A stretch of 64,000 nt of DNA from Mycolicibacterium sp. MU0050 (GTDB taxonomy: Bacteria > Actinomycetota > Actinomycetes > Mycobacteriales > Mycobacteriaceae): positions 4,898,001 to 4,962,000 of the forward strand of contig NZ_OY726395.1 in NCBI RefSeq assembly GCF_963378085.1. The letters run 5' to 3'. Shown here in pieces: positions 43,842 to 51,751 of the stretch. The translations under genes and the position numbers were made by a program. Below the pieces are notes generated by a model that saw only the letters and a program-made list of their open reading frames with translations, made no database searches and was not told the origin of the DNA. How positions within the stretch are numbered: position 1 is the stretch's first letter; the number at the start of each line of letters is the position of its first letter.

Positions 43842-44903
43842 ATGCCTCCTGCGACCCGCCCCGTTGACACGGCCGCAGCGGTGACCCCGTCCAGTTCGAA
43901 CGGGTTCGCGCCGCTGCGGGTCAAACGCGTTGTGCAGGAGACCGCCGACGCGGTCTCCCTGATCTTCGAGGTCCCCGACGGGGACCGCGAGCGCTTCGCC
44001 TACCGCTCCGGGCAATTCGTCACCTTGCGGGTGCTCATCGACGGTCACGAGCACCAGCGCTGCTACTCCATGTCGTCATGTCCGGTGCTGGAAGCGGACC
44101 TGCAGGTCACGGTGAAACGCGACCGCGGCGGGCTGGTGTCCAATTGGCTCAACGACAACGCCGCCGTGGGCGCCGAATACAGCGTCGGGCCCCCGGAGGG
44201 CCGCTTCGTGCTCACCGACACCGATCGCGAACTGGTCGCGTTCGCCGGCGGCAGCGGCATCACGCCGGTGATCTCGCTGCTGCGCTCCGCGCTGACCGCC
44301 ACCCCACGACGGGCCGGGCTCTTCTATGCCAACCGCGGCCGTGATTCGATCATCTTCGCCGATGCCCTGGCACAGCTGGAAACCGAGCATCCCGAACGCT
44401 TCTCGCTGCGACACCACCTCGACGAGTCCGCCGGGGTGGTGTCGCAGCAACACGTCGCCGAGTTCATGCGCGGCCGCGGCAACGCCGACGTATACGTGTG
44501 CGGGCCCGGGCCGTTCATGGACACCGTCGAGACGGCGCTGCTCGAGTTCGGGGTGCCCCGCCAACGCATCCACCTCGAACGTTTCACCGCTGTCGCGGCC
44601 CCGGCCCCCGACACCAACGGCGCCGTGATCACCGAAGAGGTGACCATCCAGCTGGATCGCACCACGGTCACGCAGCCCTACCGCGCCGGCAACACCTTGC
44701 TGCAGACCGCCCGGCTGGCCGGCCTGAAGGCCCCGTCGTCGTGTGAAACCGGTTCGTGCGGAACGTGTATGGCGCAGGTGACCGAGGGATCCGCCCGGAT
44801 GCTCAACAACGACGCCCTGGACGACGACGAGGTGGCCGAGGGCTGGGTGGTCACCTGCCAAGCGATCCCCACCAGTCCGACGGTGCGGGTGGTCTACGAG
44901 TGA
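43842..44903 (+). CDS. KshB-like ferredoxin reductase (FAD + plant-type 2Fe-2S)
   Basis: 353 aa: FAD domain (~20-120; RCYSMSSCP), NAD domain (~125-255; FAGGSGITPVISLLRSAL, YVCGPGPFMDTVE) and a C-terminal plant-type 2Fe-2S domain with C301, C306, C309 and C339 (CETGSCGTC). The layout equals the reductase of 3-ketosteroid 9-alpha-hydroxylase and phenylacetyl-CoA epoxidase. It should pass electrons from NADH to the Rieske oxygenases. ATG 43842 has no clear ribosome site, and MarR site B lies just upstream. Confidence 0.93.
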   Translation: MPPATRPVDTAAAVTPSSSNGFAPLRVKRVVQETADAVSLIFEVPDGDRERFAYRSGQFVTLRVLIDGHEHQRCYSMSSCPVLEADLQVTVKRDRGGLVSNWLNDNAAVGAEYSVGPPEGRFVLTDTDRELVAFAGGSGITPVISLLRSALTATPRRAGLFYANRGRDSIIFADALAQLETEHPERFSLRHHLDESAGVVSQQHVAEFMRGRGNADVYVCGPGPFMDTVETALLEFGVPRQRIHLERFTAVAAPAPDTNGAVITEEVTIQLDRTTVTQPYRAGNTLLQTARLAGLKAPSSCETGSCGTCMAQVTEGSARMLNNDALDDDEVAEGWVVTCQAIPTSPTVRVVYE

Positions 44904-44946
44904 TCGGCAACAGAAAGGCGTCCAGCGTGTGTTCGGTGGGGTTCCG

Positions 44947-45690
44947 ATGAACCGGGTGGCGGTGGTGACCGGCGGCGCGTCCGGGATGGGCGAAGCGACC
45001 TGCCACGAACTCGGCCGACGCGGCTGCTCTGTCGCCGTGGTCGACGTCAATGCCCAAGCGGCACAACGCGTCGCCGATGATCTGCGGCGCGACGGGGTCA
45101 CCGCGACGGCGGTGCGCGCCGACGTCACCGACCGGGCCGGCGTCCAGGACGCCTTCGCCAAGGTCCGCGCCGAGCTCGGGCCCATCGAGATCCTGGTGAC
45201 CAGCGCGGGCCTGTTCGGCTTCGCGTCCTTCGCAGACATCACGGTCGACGACTGGCAACGCATGATCGACGTGAACCTGACCGGCACCTTCCATTGCTGC
45301 CAGGTGGCCCTGCCCGACATGGTGGCCGCCGGCTGGGGCCGCATCGTGATGATCTCGTCGTCCAGCGCGCAGCGCGGCACCCCGTTCGCCGCGCACTACG
45401 CGTCCTCCAAGGGGGCGCTGCTGACGCTGACGAAGTCGCTGGCACGGGAGTACGCGTCGGTGGGCATCACGGTCAACAACATTCCGCCCTCGGGCATCGA
45501 AACCCCGATGCAGCACCAGTCCCAGGCCGCCGGCCACCTCCCCGACAACGACACCATTGCCGCCAACATCCCCATGGGACGGCTTGGCACCGGCGCGGAC
45601 ATCGCCGCGGCCGTCGGATTCCTGTGCTCCGAGGAAGCCGGCTTCATCACCGGCCAAACCCTCGGCGTCAACGGTGGGTCCGTCATGTGA
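44947..45690 (+). CDS. SDR-family NAD(P)-dependent oxidoreductase
   Basis: 247 aa classical SDR: VVTGGASGMGEATC cofactor loop, VDVN acid after beta-2 (NAD preference), SAGLFG, ISSSSAQ with the catalytic Ser, and YASSK with the Tyr/Lys pair. ATG 44947 is preferred to GTG 44929. The gene lies 43 bp after the reductase and 48 bp before the second oxygenase. It could oxidise a cis-diol or alcohol made by the oxygenases. Confidence 0.92.
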   Translation: MNRVAVVTGGASGMGEATCHELGRRGCSVAVVDVNAQAAQRVADDLRRDGVTATAVRADVTDRAGVQDAFAKVRAELGPIEILVTSAGLFGFASFADITVDDWQRMIDVNLTGTFHCCQVALPDMVAAGWGRIVMISSSSAQRGTPFAAHYASSKGALLTLTKSLAREYASVGITVNNIPPSGIETPMQHQSQAAGHLPDNDTIAANIPMGRLGTGADIAAAVGFLCSEEAGFITGQTLGVNGGSVM

Positions 45691-45738
45691 CTTCGTTCTT
45701 CCTGCAGTCCCAACACCACTAGCCCCACGGAGGTTCAC

Positions 45739-47010
45739 ATGGCGGCACAATGGCCGAAACCGGCTGAAGGATCCTGGACCGAGCACTACCCGGAACTCGG
45801 TACGGGCCCGATATCGTTCCGCGACTCCATCTCGCCGGAGTTCTACGCGGCCGAGCAGGAGGCGATCTTCAAGCGGGCGTGGTTGAACATCAGCCGCGTC
45901 GAGGAGACGCCCGAGCCCGGCAGCTACATCACCCGGCAGGTGGAGGCGGTCGACGCCGCGCTGCTCCTCGTCAAGGACGAGAACGGCCGGATCCGAGCCT
46001 TCCACAACAGCTGTCGGCGACGGGGCCACCCGGTGGTCACCATCGACTACCGCGCTTCCGAACTGCGCAACACCGGAACCGGATTCACCTGCCGGCACTG
46101 CGGTTGGGAGTATGGGCTCGACGGGTCCCTGAGGTCCGTTCCGGATCCGGATCATTTCGCTGATCTGGACCTCGTCGACTTCGGCTTGAAGGAGGTGCAC
46201 TGCGATGTCTGGGCCGGCTTCGTGTTCCTCAACTTCGACGAGAACCCGCGCCAGAGCCTGCGGGAGTTCCTCGGACCGATGGTCACCGGTCTCGACGACT
46301 ATCCCTTCGACAAGCTGACCGAGCGCTACGACTGGGTCGCCCACAACAACAGCAACTGGAAAATCTTCGCCGACGCCTTCCAGGAGTACTACCACGTGCC
46401 GGCCCTGCACACCCAGCAGGTGCCGCCGGAGGTTCGCAACCCCGGCGCCGGGTTCACCTGCGGGCATTTCCAACTCGACGGGCCGCACCGGTTGGTCTCC
46501 ACCGCGGGCACCCGCCGCTGGCTGCTGGCCCCGGAATACATGTATCCGATCGAACGGGCCACCCGCTCCGGGCTGGTCGGGCCGTGGCGCACCCCCGACA
46601 TCGGCGAGCTGCCCGCCGGGCTGAACCCCGGTGGCATCGAACCGTGGGGCATCAGCAACTTCCAGATCTTCCCCAACCTGGAGATCCTCATCTACGGCGG
46701 CTGGTATCTGGTGTACCGGTACTGGCCGACGTCGTACAACACCCACCGCTACGAGGCTTTCACGTACTTCCATCCGGCGCGGACGGTCCGGGAGCGGATC
46801 GAACATGAAGTCGCCGCAGTGGTTCTCAAGGAATTCGCGCTGCAGGACGCGGGCATGCTGGGCGGGACCCAGGCCGCACTCCAGTACGACGTCGTCGACG
46901 AGTTCCCGGTCAACGACCAGGAGATCCTGGTGCGCCACCTGCACAAGACCGTCGCCGACTGGGTCAGCGACCATCAGCGCGAGCGGACCCCGGCAGGAGC
47001 CCAGCAATGA
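45739..47010 (+). CDS. Rieske-type oxygenase alpha subunit with altered cluster ligands
   Basis: 423 aa, paralogue of the protein at 40365. The mononuclear iron site is intact: E216-x2-H219-x4-H224 (EYYHVPALH). The Rieske site is not: CxH has become C92-R-R94 (CRRRG), and CxxH has become C118-R-H-C121 (CRHCGW). Both histidine ligands are lost and a cysteine is gained. Reading frame and surrounding fold are well preserved, so it looks selected rather than decayed. It may bind a differently ligated cluster, take electrons from its paralogue in a mixed oligomer, or work without a Rieske cluster. ATG 45739 follows ACGGAGG. Confidence 0.9.
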   Translation: MAAQWPKPAEGSWTEHYPELGTGPISFRDSISPEFYAAEQEAIFKRAWLNISRVEETPEPGSYITRQVEAVDAALLLVKDENGRIRAFHNSCRRRGHPVVTIDYRASELRNTGTGFTCRHCGWEYGLDGSLRSVPDPDHFADLDLVDFGLKEVHCDVWAGFVFLNFDENPRQSLREFLGPMVTGLDDYPFDKLTERYDWVAHNNSNWKIFADAFQEYYHVPALHTQQVPPEVRNPGAGFTCGHFQLDGPHRLVSTAGTRRWLLAPEYMYPIERATRSGLVGPWRTPDIGELPAGLNPGGIEPWGISNFQIFPNLEILIYGGWYLVYRYWPTSYNTHRYEAFTYFHPARTVRERIEHEVAAVVLKEFALQDAGMLGGTQAALQYDVVDEFPVNDQEILVRHLHKTVADWVSDHQRERTPAGAQQ

Positions 47011-47342
47011 CCACGCCACGCTTGCCCAGCGCCTTTGCCGAGCTGGAGCCGTTCGCCGAAACATGGTGCCTGCCAACGGAGACCGAGCGGTGGAACCAGC
47101 GGCTGTCCAGCAGCATGCCCGCCATGCAGGAGTTCTACGACGCGTTCTTTCCGCGCGTCGAAGAGGCGATCGAGTATTGCGACAAGTTCACCTTGGATGA
47201 CCTACCCGAGGACGCGCTCAACCTGCTGCACCTGATCTATTCGCTGGTGATGGTGGCCATGGCCGTGGAGATCATGCATCAGCCGGCACCCGTCGACGCC
47301 GCCGACGCGGTGATGATCCGCACCGGCGAACCCCGCCCGTGA
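47007..47342 (+). CDS. Small Rieske-oxygenase companion protein, copy 2
   Basis: 111 aa. Paralogue of the protein at 41636: ELEPFAE, MQEFYDAFFPR, EEAIEYCDKFTLDDLPED and LNLLHLIYSLV. Start ATG 47007 overlaps the stop of the altered oxygenase gene (ATGA), so translation is coupled and a 1:1 complex is plausible. Predicted soluble and helical. Family not recognised. Confidence 0.82.
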   Translation: MTTPRLPSAFAELEPFAETWCLPTETERWNQRLSSSMPAMQEFYDAFFPRVEEAIEYCDKFTLDDLPEDALNLLHLIYSLVMVAMAVEIMHQPAPVDAADAVMIRTGEPRP

Positions 47343-47370
47343 CTTCCCATTTCGAGAAAGGCCGCCTTCC

Positions 47371-48216
47371 ATGAGCCTGCTGACCATCAACAAACTGACT
47401 TCCTCTGTCGGCGCCGAGGTGGTGGGCGTCGACCCCGACCGGCTCGCGACCGATGGCGGCCTGGGCGCCGCGGTCCTCGATGCCCTGGAGGACAACGGAG
47501 TTCTGGTGTTTCACGACCTGAACCTCAGCCCCGAGGCGCAGGTCGCGTTCGCCGAGCGGCTGGGCCAGATCGACCGGTCCGCCGACGGGCACCACCCGGT
47601 CTCGGGCATCTACCCGATCACCCTGGACAAGTCGAAGAACAGCGCGGCCGAGTACCTCAAGGCCACGTTCGACTGGCACATCGACGGCTGCACCCCGATG
47701 GGCGACGAGTGCCCGCAGAAGGCCACCGTGCTGTCGGCCGTGCAGGTCGCCGCAACGGGCGGGGAGACCGAGTTCGCCAACTCCTACGCGGCGTACGAGA
47801 CTCTGAGCGACGCCGAGCAGAAGCACTACGCAACGCTCCGGGTGGTGCATTCCCTGGAGGCCTCGCAGCGGCGGGTGTACCCGAACCCCACCGAGGACCA
47901 ACTGTCCCGCTGGAAAAGTCGCGCCACCCACGAGCATCCCTTGGTGTGGACGCACCGCAGCGGCCGAAAGTCGTTGGTGCTGGGCGCGTCGGCGGACTAC
48001 ATCGTCGGCATGGACCTCGCCGAGGGCCGCGCGCTGCTCGACGAGTTGCTGGCGCATGCCACCGCGCCGGGCCGGGTGTACAGCCACCAGTGGTCGGTCG
48101 GCGACACCGTCATCTGGGACAACCAGGGGGTTCTGCACCGCGCGGCACCCTACGAGCCCAACTCGCCCCGGGAGATGTTGCGCACCACCGTGCTGGGCGA
48201 CGAGCCCATCCAGTGA
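47371..48216 (+). CDS. TauD/TfdA-family 2-oxoglutarate-dependent dioxygenase
   Basis: 281 aa non-haem Fe(II) enzyme. The HxD-H facial triad is visible: H103-x-D105 (FDWHIDG) and H256 (GVLHRAAPY), with R267 (PREMLRTTV) for 2-oxoglutarate. It oxidises an unknown small molecule; family members act on taurine, phenoxyacetates and sulfonates. AGAAAGGCC is the ribosome site. Last gene of the forward Rieske cluster; a hairpin follows. Confidence 0.92.
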   Translation: MSLLTINKLTSSVGAEVVGVDPDRLATDGGLGAAVLDALEDNGVLVFHDLNLSPEAQVAFAERLGQIDRSADGHHPVSGIYPITLDKSKNSAAEYLKATFDWHIDGCTPMGDECPQKATVLSAVQVAATGGETEFANSYAAYETLSDAEQKHYATLRVVHSLEASQRRVYPNPTEDQLSRWKSRATHEHPLVWTHRSGRKSLVLGASADYIVGMDLAEGRALLDELLAHATAPGRVYSHQWSVGDTVIWDNQGVLHRAAPYEPNSPREMLRTTVLGDEPIQ

Positions 48217-48228
48217 CCGGCCCGGCTC

Positions 48229-48253
48229 AGCCGCGCCGGTGACGGGCGCGGCT
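48229..48253. terminator. Convergent hairpin between the TauD-type and aldehyde dehydrogenase genes
   Basis: AGCCGCGCC pairs with GGCGCGGCT across a 7-nt loop, directly between convergent stops. No U-tract. Confidence 0.5.
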
Positions 48254-49662
48254 CAGCCGGCCGCCACCGCCACCGACTTGGTCTGCAGGTAGCCGTCGAG
48301 TCCCTCCCGACCGAGCTCGCGGCCATAACCGCTGTCCTTGACGCCGCCGAAGGGGGCGACGGGATCCATGGTGTAGCCCTGGTTCACGCCGAAGGTTCCG
48401 GTGCGGACCTGTGCGGCCACGGCAAGCCCACGCTCGGTGTCGGCGGTGAAGACCGACCCCGCCAGGCCATAATCCGAGTCGTTGGCAATGGCCACGGCGT
48501 CGGCCTGATCTCCGTAACCGATGACGGTCAAGACGGGGCCGAAGATCTCCTCCCGGGCGATCCGCATGGCGTTGTTGGCGTCGGCGAACAGGGTCGGGCG
48601 CACGTACCAGCCGGTGTCCAGCCCGTCGGGCTGCTCGGCGCCGCCGGTCACCAGTCGGGCGCCCTCGCTGACCCCCGAATGGATGTAGTCGCGCACGCGT
48701 TGCTGCTGCCGGGCCGTCACCAACGGACCCATCTGGGTGGCCGGGTCGGCCGGGTCGCCCACCGCGATGGTGGACAGTTCCGCGGCCAGGGCGTCGACGA
48801 AGTCGCTCTGCCGGTGCTGCGGAACCAGGATGCGCGTCAACGCATTACAGATCTGCCCGCTGTTGGACAGGCTTGCCGAACGCACCGCGGCGGCGACGGC
48901 GGCCGGGTCCGCGTCGTCGAGCACCACCGCGGCTGACTTGCCGCCGAGTTCCAGGCTCACCGTGGTCAGGTTGGCGGCGCACGCCGCGGCCACCGCCTTG
49001 CCCGCGGCGGTCGATCCGGTGAACGACACCTTGTCGACGCCGGGGTGTCCGACCAGCGCCGCGCCCACCTCGGTACCGCCCGGCAGGACGCTCACCACGC
49101 CGGACGGCAGGTCGAGTTCGTCGAGCATCTCCTTGAGCAACAGCGCATCCAGCGGCGACTCGGGGGCCGGCTTCACGATGACCGCGCACCCGGCCAGCAG
49201 CGCCGGGACCAACTTGGTGATGATGAGGAACTGGGGCATGTTCCACGGCACCACCGCCGCGACCACGCCGACGGCTTCCTTGCGGACCTGCACCTCGGCG
49301 CCGAAGAATCCGGGCCGATTCTCCTGCCACGCAAAGGATTCGGCGATGTCGCAGAAGGCGCCCATCATCATGGTCGGCAGGCCGACCTGGGCGCGCTGCG
49401 CGAAGCTGATCGGCGCGCCGATCTGCCGGCTGATCAGTTCGGCCAACTCGCCGCCGCGCTCGGCGTAGCGGGCGGCCAGCCGGCGCAGCGCGGCAATGCG
49501 TTCGGCCGGGTCCAGCCGCGGCCACGGGCCGTCGTCGATGGCCTGGCGCGCGGCCGCGACCGCGGCCTGGACCTCGGCGGCGGTGGCGGCCGGGACCTCG
49601 GCGATGGGTTGTTCGGTGTGCGGTGAGATCACCGTGATGACGCCGTCGCGGCCCTGGCTCAT
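48253..49662 (-). CDS. NAD(P)-dependent aldehyde dehydrogenase
   Basis: 469 aa. VVPWNMPQFL, KVSFTGSTAAGKAV, catalytic base E238 in SLELGGKS and nucleophile C272 in NSGQICNAL are all present. It oxidises an aldehyde to the acid. The gene faces the Rieske cluster but carries MarR-type site C just before its start (ATG 49662), so it is probably co-regulated and handles an aldehyde from the same pathway. Confidence 0.94.
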   Translation of the reverse strand: MSQGRDGVITVISPHTEQPIAEVPAATAAEVQAAVAAARQAIDDGPWPRLDPAERIAALRRLAARYAERGGELAELISRQIGAPISFAQRAQVGLPTMMMGAFCDIAESFAWQENRPGFFGAEVQVRKEAVGVVAAVVPWNMPQFLIITKLVPALLAGCAVIVKPAPESPLDALLLKEMLDELDLPSGVVSVLPGGTEVGAALVGHPGVDKVSFTGSTAAGKAVAAACAANLTTVSLELGGKSAAVVLDDADPAAVAAAVRSASLSNSGQICNALTRILVPQHRQSDFVDALAAELSTIAVGDPADPATQMGPLVTARQQQRVRDYIHSGVSEGARLVTGGAEQPDGLDTGWYVRPTLFADANNAMRIAREEIFGPVLTVIGYGDQADAVAIANDSDYGLAGSVFTADTERGLAVAAQVRTGTFGVNQGYTMDPVAPFGGVKDSGYGRELGREGLDGYLQTKSVAVAAG

Positions 49663-49680
49663 GCGTGCCCCTTCCCGAAG

Positions 49681-49702
49681 TATCAACTACTTGAGAAGTG
49701 TA
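49681..49702. promoter_or_regulatory. MarR-regulon operator, site C
   Basis: TATCAACTACTTG followed by AGAAGTGTA, 19 bp before the aldehyde dehydrogenase ATG. The first 13 bases are identical to site A. Confidence 0.68.
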
Positions 49703-49748
49703 CGTCGCATCAGGTTCGCGACCGAGCCCCCGCCCTCACCTCAGAGCG

Positions 49749-51011
49749 TCACCGCATCCGGGTCGCCGGCAGCGTCGTCGACGGTTTGGGGTGAGGCGGC
49801 GGCCCACCGACCTCTTCGACGCCGAGGAGATGCACATCCCGGCCGCTGGCCGCCGTCACCTCGACGACCTCGAACTCGTCGCCGTCGGGGTCATCGAACC
49901 AGACGACCATCCGAAGATGTATGGACAAGTCGGGCGAAATCACCCCCAGCAGCACGGCTTCCTGCGGGCTGGCCACCATCGGCGCCGTGTTCACCGGTGT
50001 GACCGGAACCTCGACGTCGAGGGCCGGCAGGATGGTGCCGTCGGCCTCGGTGACCGTGATCGCGAAGGCCTCGGTCACCGAGCCCCCCTGGTAGTCCACA
50101 TGGGCCAGGCTGTGCGCGAACTCCCGGTCCGGGGTGTAGGTGTAGTGGACCCGCCACCCTTCCGCTTCCAGCTGTATGTCGAACTCCACGGCGCCACCGT
50201 GCTCGAGTTCGCTGTAATCGAAGCTCAGCCCCTCGCCGTCGGCGCCCGTGTACAGGAAACTGCCTGTGGCCACGCCGTTCTGGTCCGGCGCACCGGGCTG
50301 GATGTGGTCGGTGATCGGCGAGGCCGAATCCTCTGCCGGGCGCAGATTCACGGGGATAGTCAGGTCAGAGTGCCCGTACCTCCCGGCGGCCGTGACATGG
50401 AGATGGACAGCCAGCCCGCCGGGGGTTTGGGTTGCCCGCTCCAGGGTTTCTTGGCTCGGGACGTAGGTGATGCCGACCTCCCACGTGTTCTCGTCCACGC
50501 GATTGACGTTGTCCAGGTCGAAATCCACCCGATCGCCCCATTCGGAGGACCTCCCTAACCACCTGAGCTCTCGCGGATCCTCGGCGCCCTTCACGATGAT
50601 GCTGCCGCGAACGGATCCATCGCTCGGGTCGGTTTCCCAGGACCACGAGTCGATCACGCTGAGTTCCGCAGGTTGCCCGGCGGCGGCGATCTGGACGTCG
50701 AAGGTGACCGGGTCGTCGATGCCCTCGACGGTCATGACCACCGTGTCGATGGTCGGCGGGCCGTCATAGTCCGGATTGCGGGTGTGGGTGTAGTGGACCC
50801 GCACGCTGCTGGTGGTTTCCTGCGCCCAGTCCCACTCGACCGTGCCCAGTTCCTGGTTGTAGTCCGCGCCGATGGTGGGCGGCCTGCCGTCGGGGCTCGT
50901 GTAGAGGAAACTGCCGGTGGATTCGCCGTTCTCGTTGGGCATCCCGGGCCGGATGTGGTCGGTGATCGTGGGGGACGGGGTGCTCGAGCCGGCGAGGTCG
51001 ACGGTGAGCAC
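49749..51011 (-). CDS. VCBS/Ig-like repeat protein without signal peptide (probable 5'-truncated)
   Basis: 420 aa of extracellular-type beta repeats. Two repeat starts are close copies: ITDHIRPGMPNENGESTGSF and ITDHIQPGAPDQNGVATGSF, each followed by a long beta region with Asp-rich turns. Large mycobacterial Ig-like/VCBS surface proteins have such units behind a signal peptide, but this frame opens just after an in-frame TAG with GTG 51011 and no hydrophobic leader. It is probably the C-terminal remainder of a bigger gene, or a product exported in another way. Confidence 0.7.
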   Translation of the reverse strand: MLTVDLAGSSTPSPTITDHIRPGMPNENGESTGSFLYTSPDGRPPTIGADYNQELGTVEWDWAQETTSSVRVHYTHTRNPDYDGPPTIDTVVMTVEGIDDPVTFDVQIAAAGQPAELSVIDSWSWETDPSDGSVRGSIIVKGAEDPRELRWLGRSSEWGDRVDFDLDNVNRVDENTWEVGITYVPSQETLERATQTPGGLAVHLHVTAAGRYGHSDLTIPVNLRPAEDSASPITDHIQPGAPDQNGVATGSFLYTGADGEGLSFDYSELEHGGAVEFDIQLEAEGWRVHYTYTPDREFAHSLAHVDYQGGSVTEAFAITVTEADGTILPALDVEVPVTPVNTAPMVASPQEAVLLGVISPDLSIHLRMVVWFDDPDGDEFEVVEVTAASGRDVHLLGVEEVGGPPPHPKPSTTLPATRMR

Positions 51012-51043
51012 GTAGCAAACCTACTCGCCCATCGCCGACATCT

Positions 51044-51068
51044 TGATGCTGCTACCTGATGCTAAGAT
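51044..51068 (+). promoter_or_regulatory. vapB promoter/operator region
   Basis: TGATGCT is repeated at 51044-51050 and 51058-51064. TAAGAT (51063-51068) is a good -10 hexamer, 7 bp before GTG 51076, implying a leaderless antitoxin transcript. The repeats are likely VapBC autoregulatory half-sites. Confidence 0.5.
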
Positions 51069-51075
51069 GCCATGC

Positions 51076-51333
51076 GTGCGCACGACCATCCGGATCGACG
51101 AAGACCTCTACCGGGAGATCAAGGCGCGCGCCGCCCGATCGGGCCGCACCGTAGCCGCCGTGCTTCAGGACGCCGTTCGGCGAGGCCTCGCCGCCGACAC
51201 CCGGCCGCAAGCCGGCCCCTACCGCGTCGAACCGTTCGGCCAAGGCGGCCTGCGGCCCGGCGTCGACCTGTCCTCCAGCGCGGAACTCGCCGAACTCCAG
51301 GATGAGGACGTGGACTTGAATGCGCTGCGTTGA
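51076..51333 (+). CDS. vapB: VapB-type ribbon-helix-helix antitoxin
   Basis: 85 aa. MRTTIRIDEDLYREIKARAA is the ribbon and first helix of an RHH DNA-binding domain, followed by SGRTVAAVLQDAVRRGL. The C-terminal GQGGLRPGVDLSSSAEL region is the flexible toxin-neutralising arm. GTG 51076 fits the leaderless promoter; ATG 51067 is the alternative. The 3' end overlaps the toxin gene by 14 bp. Confidence 0.88.
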   Translation: MRTTIRIDEDLYREIKARAARSGRTVAAVLQDAVRRGLAADTRPQAGPYRVEPFGQGGLRPGVDLSSSAELAELQDEDVDLNALR

Positions 51334-51751
51334 CGTCAACGTGCTGGTGTACGCGCATCGCGCCGATCTCCCGGAACACGACGAATACCGCGCCGTCCTC
51401 GAACGTTTCGCCAACGACGAAGAGCCCCTGGGTCTGGCAGAGGCGGTACTCAGCGGTTTCGTTCGGGTCGTGACGAATCGCCGGATCTTCACCGTGCCCA
51501 GTACGCCCGAACGGGCCTGGGCAGCGGTCGATGCACTTCTGGCCGCACCCGCCGCTATGCACCTGCGGGCCGGCGAACGGCATTGGAGCACTTTCCGTCA
51601 GCTATGCGGTGACATCGATGCCCGCGGCAACGACATCCCCGACGCGTACCTGGCCGCCTACGCAGTGGAAAACAGCGCACTGTGGCTCAGTGCCGACCGG
51701 GGTTTCGCGCGCTTCCAACGGCTGCGCTGGCGCCACCCCCTGGAGGTTTAG
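51320..51751 (+). CDS. vapC: VapC-type PIN-domain ribonuclease toxin
   Basis: 143 aa PIN domain. The acidic metal site is visible: D5 (CVDVNVLVYAHR), the E in GLAEAVLSGF, D in NDIPDAYLAAYAV and D in LWLSADRGFARF. ATG 51320 lies inside vapB. It likely cleaves a specific RNA when VapB is degraded. It ends directly against the convergent LuxR-type gene. Confidence 0.92.
   Translation: MRCVDVNVLVYAHRADLPEHDEYRAVLERFANDEEPLGLAEAVLSGFVRVVTNRRIFTVPSTPERAWAAVDALLAAPAAMHLRAGERHWSTFRQLCGDIDARGNDIPDAYLAAYAVENSALWLSADRGFARFQRLRWRHPLEV

Noticed and set aside
45739-47010. Altered oxygenase as a simple pseudogene
   Set aside because: The frame is full length, the iron site is intact, start and stop are coupled with neighbours, and the changed residues are confined to the cluster ligands.
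44851-47076. 741-codon minus-strand open frame
   Set aside because: Antisense to the SDR and the altered oxygenase; no motif and shadow composition.
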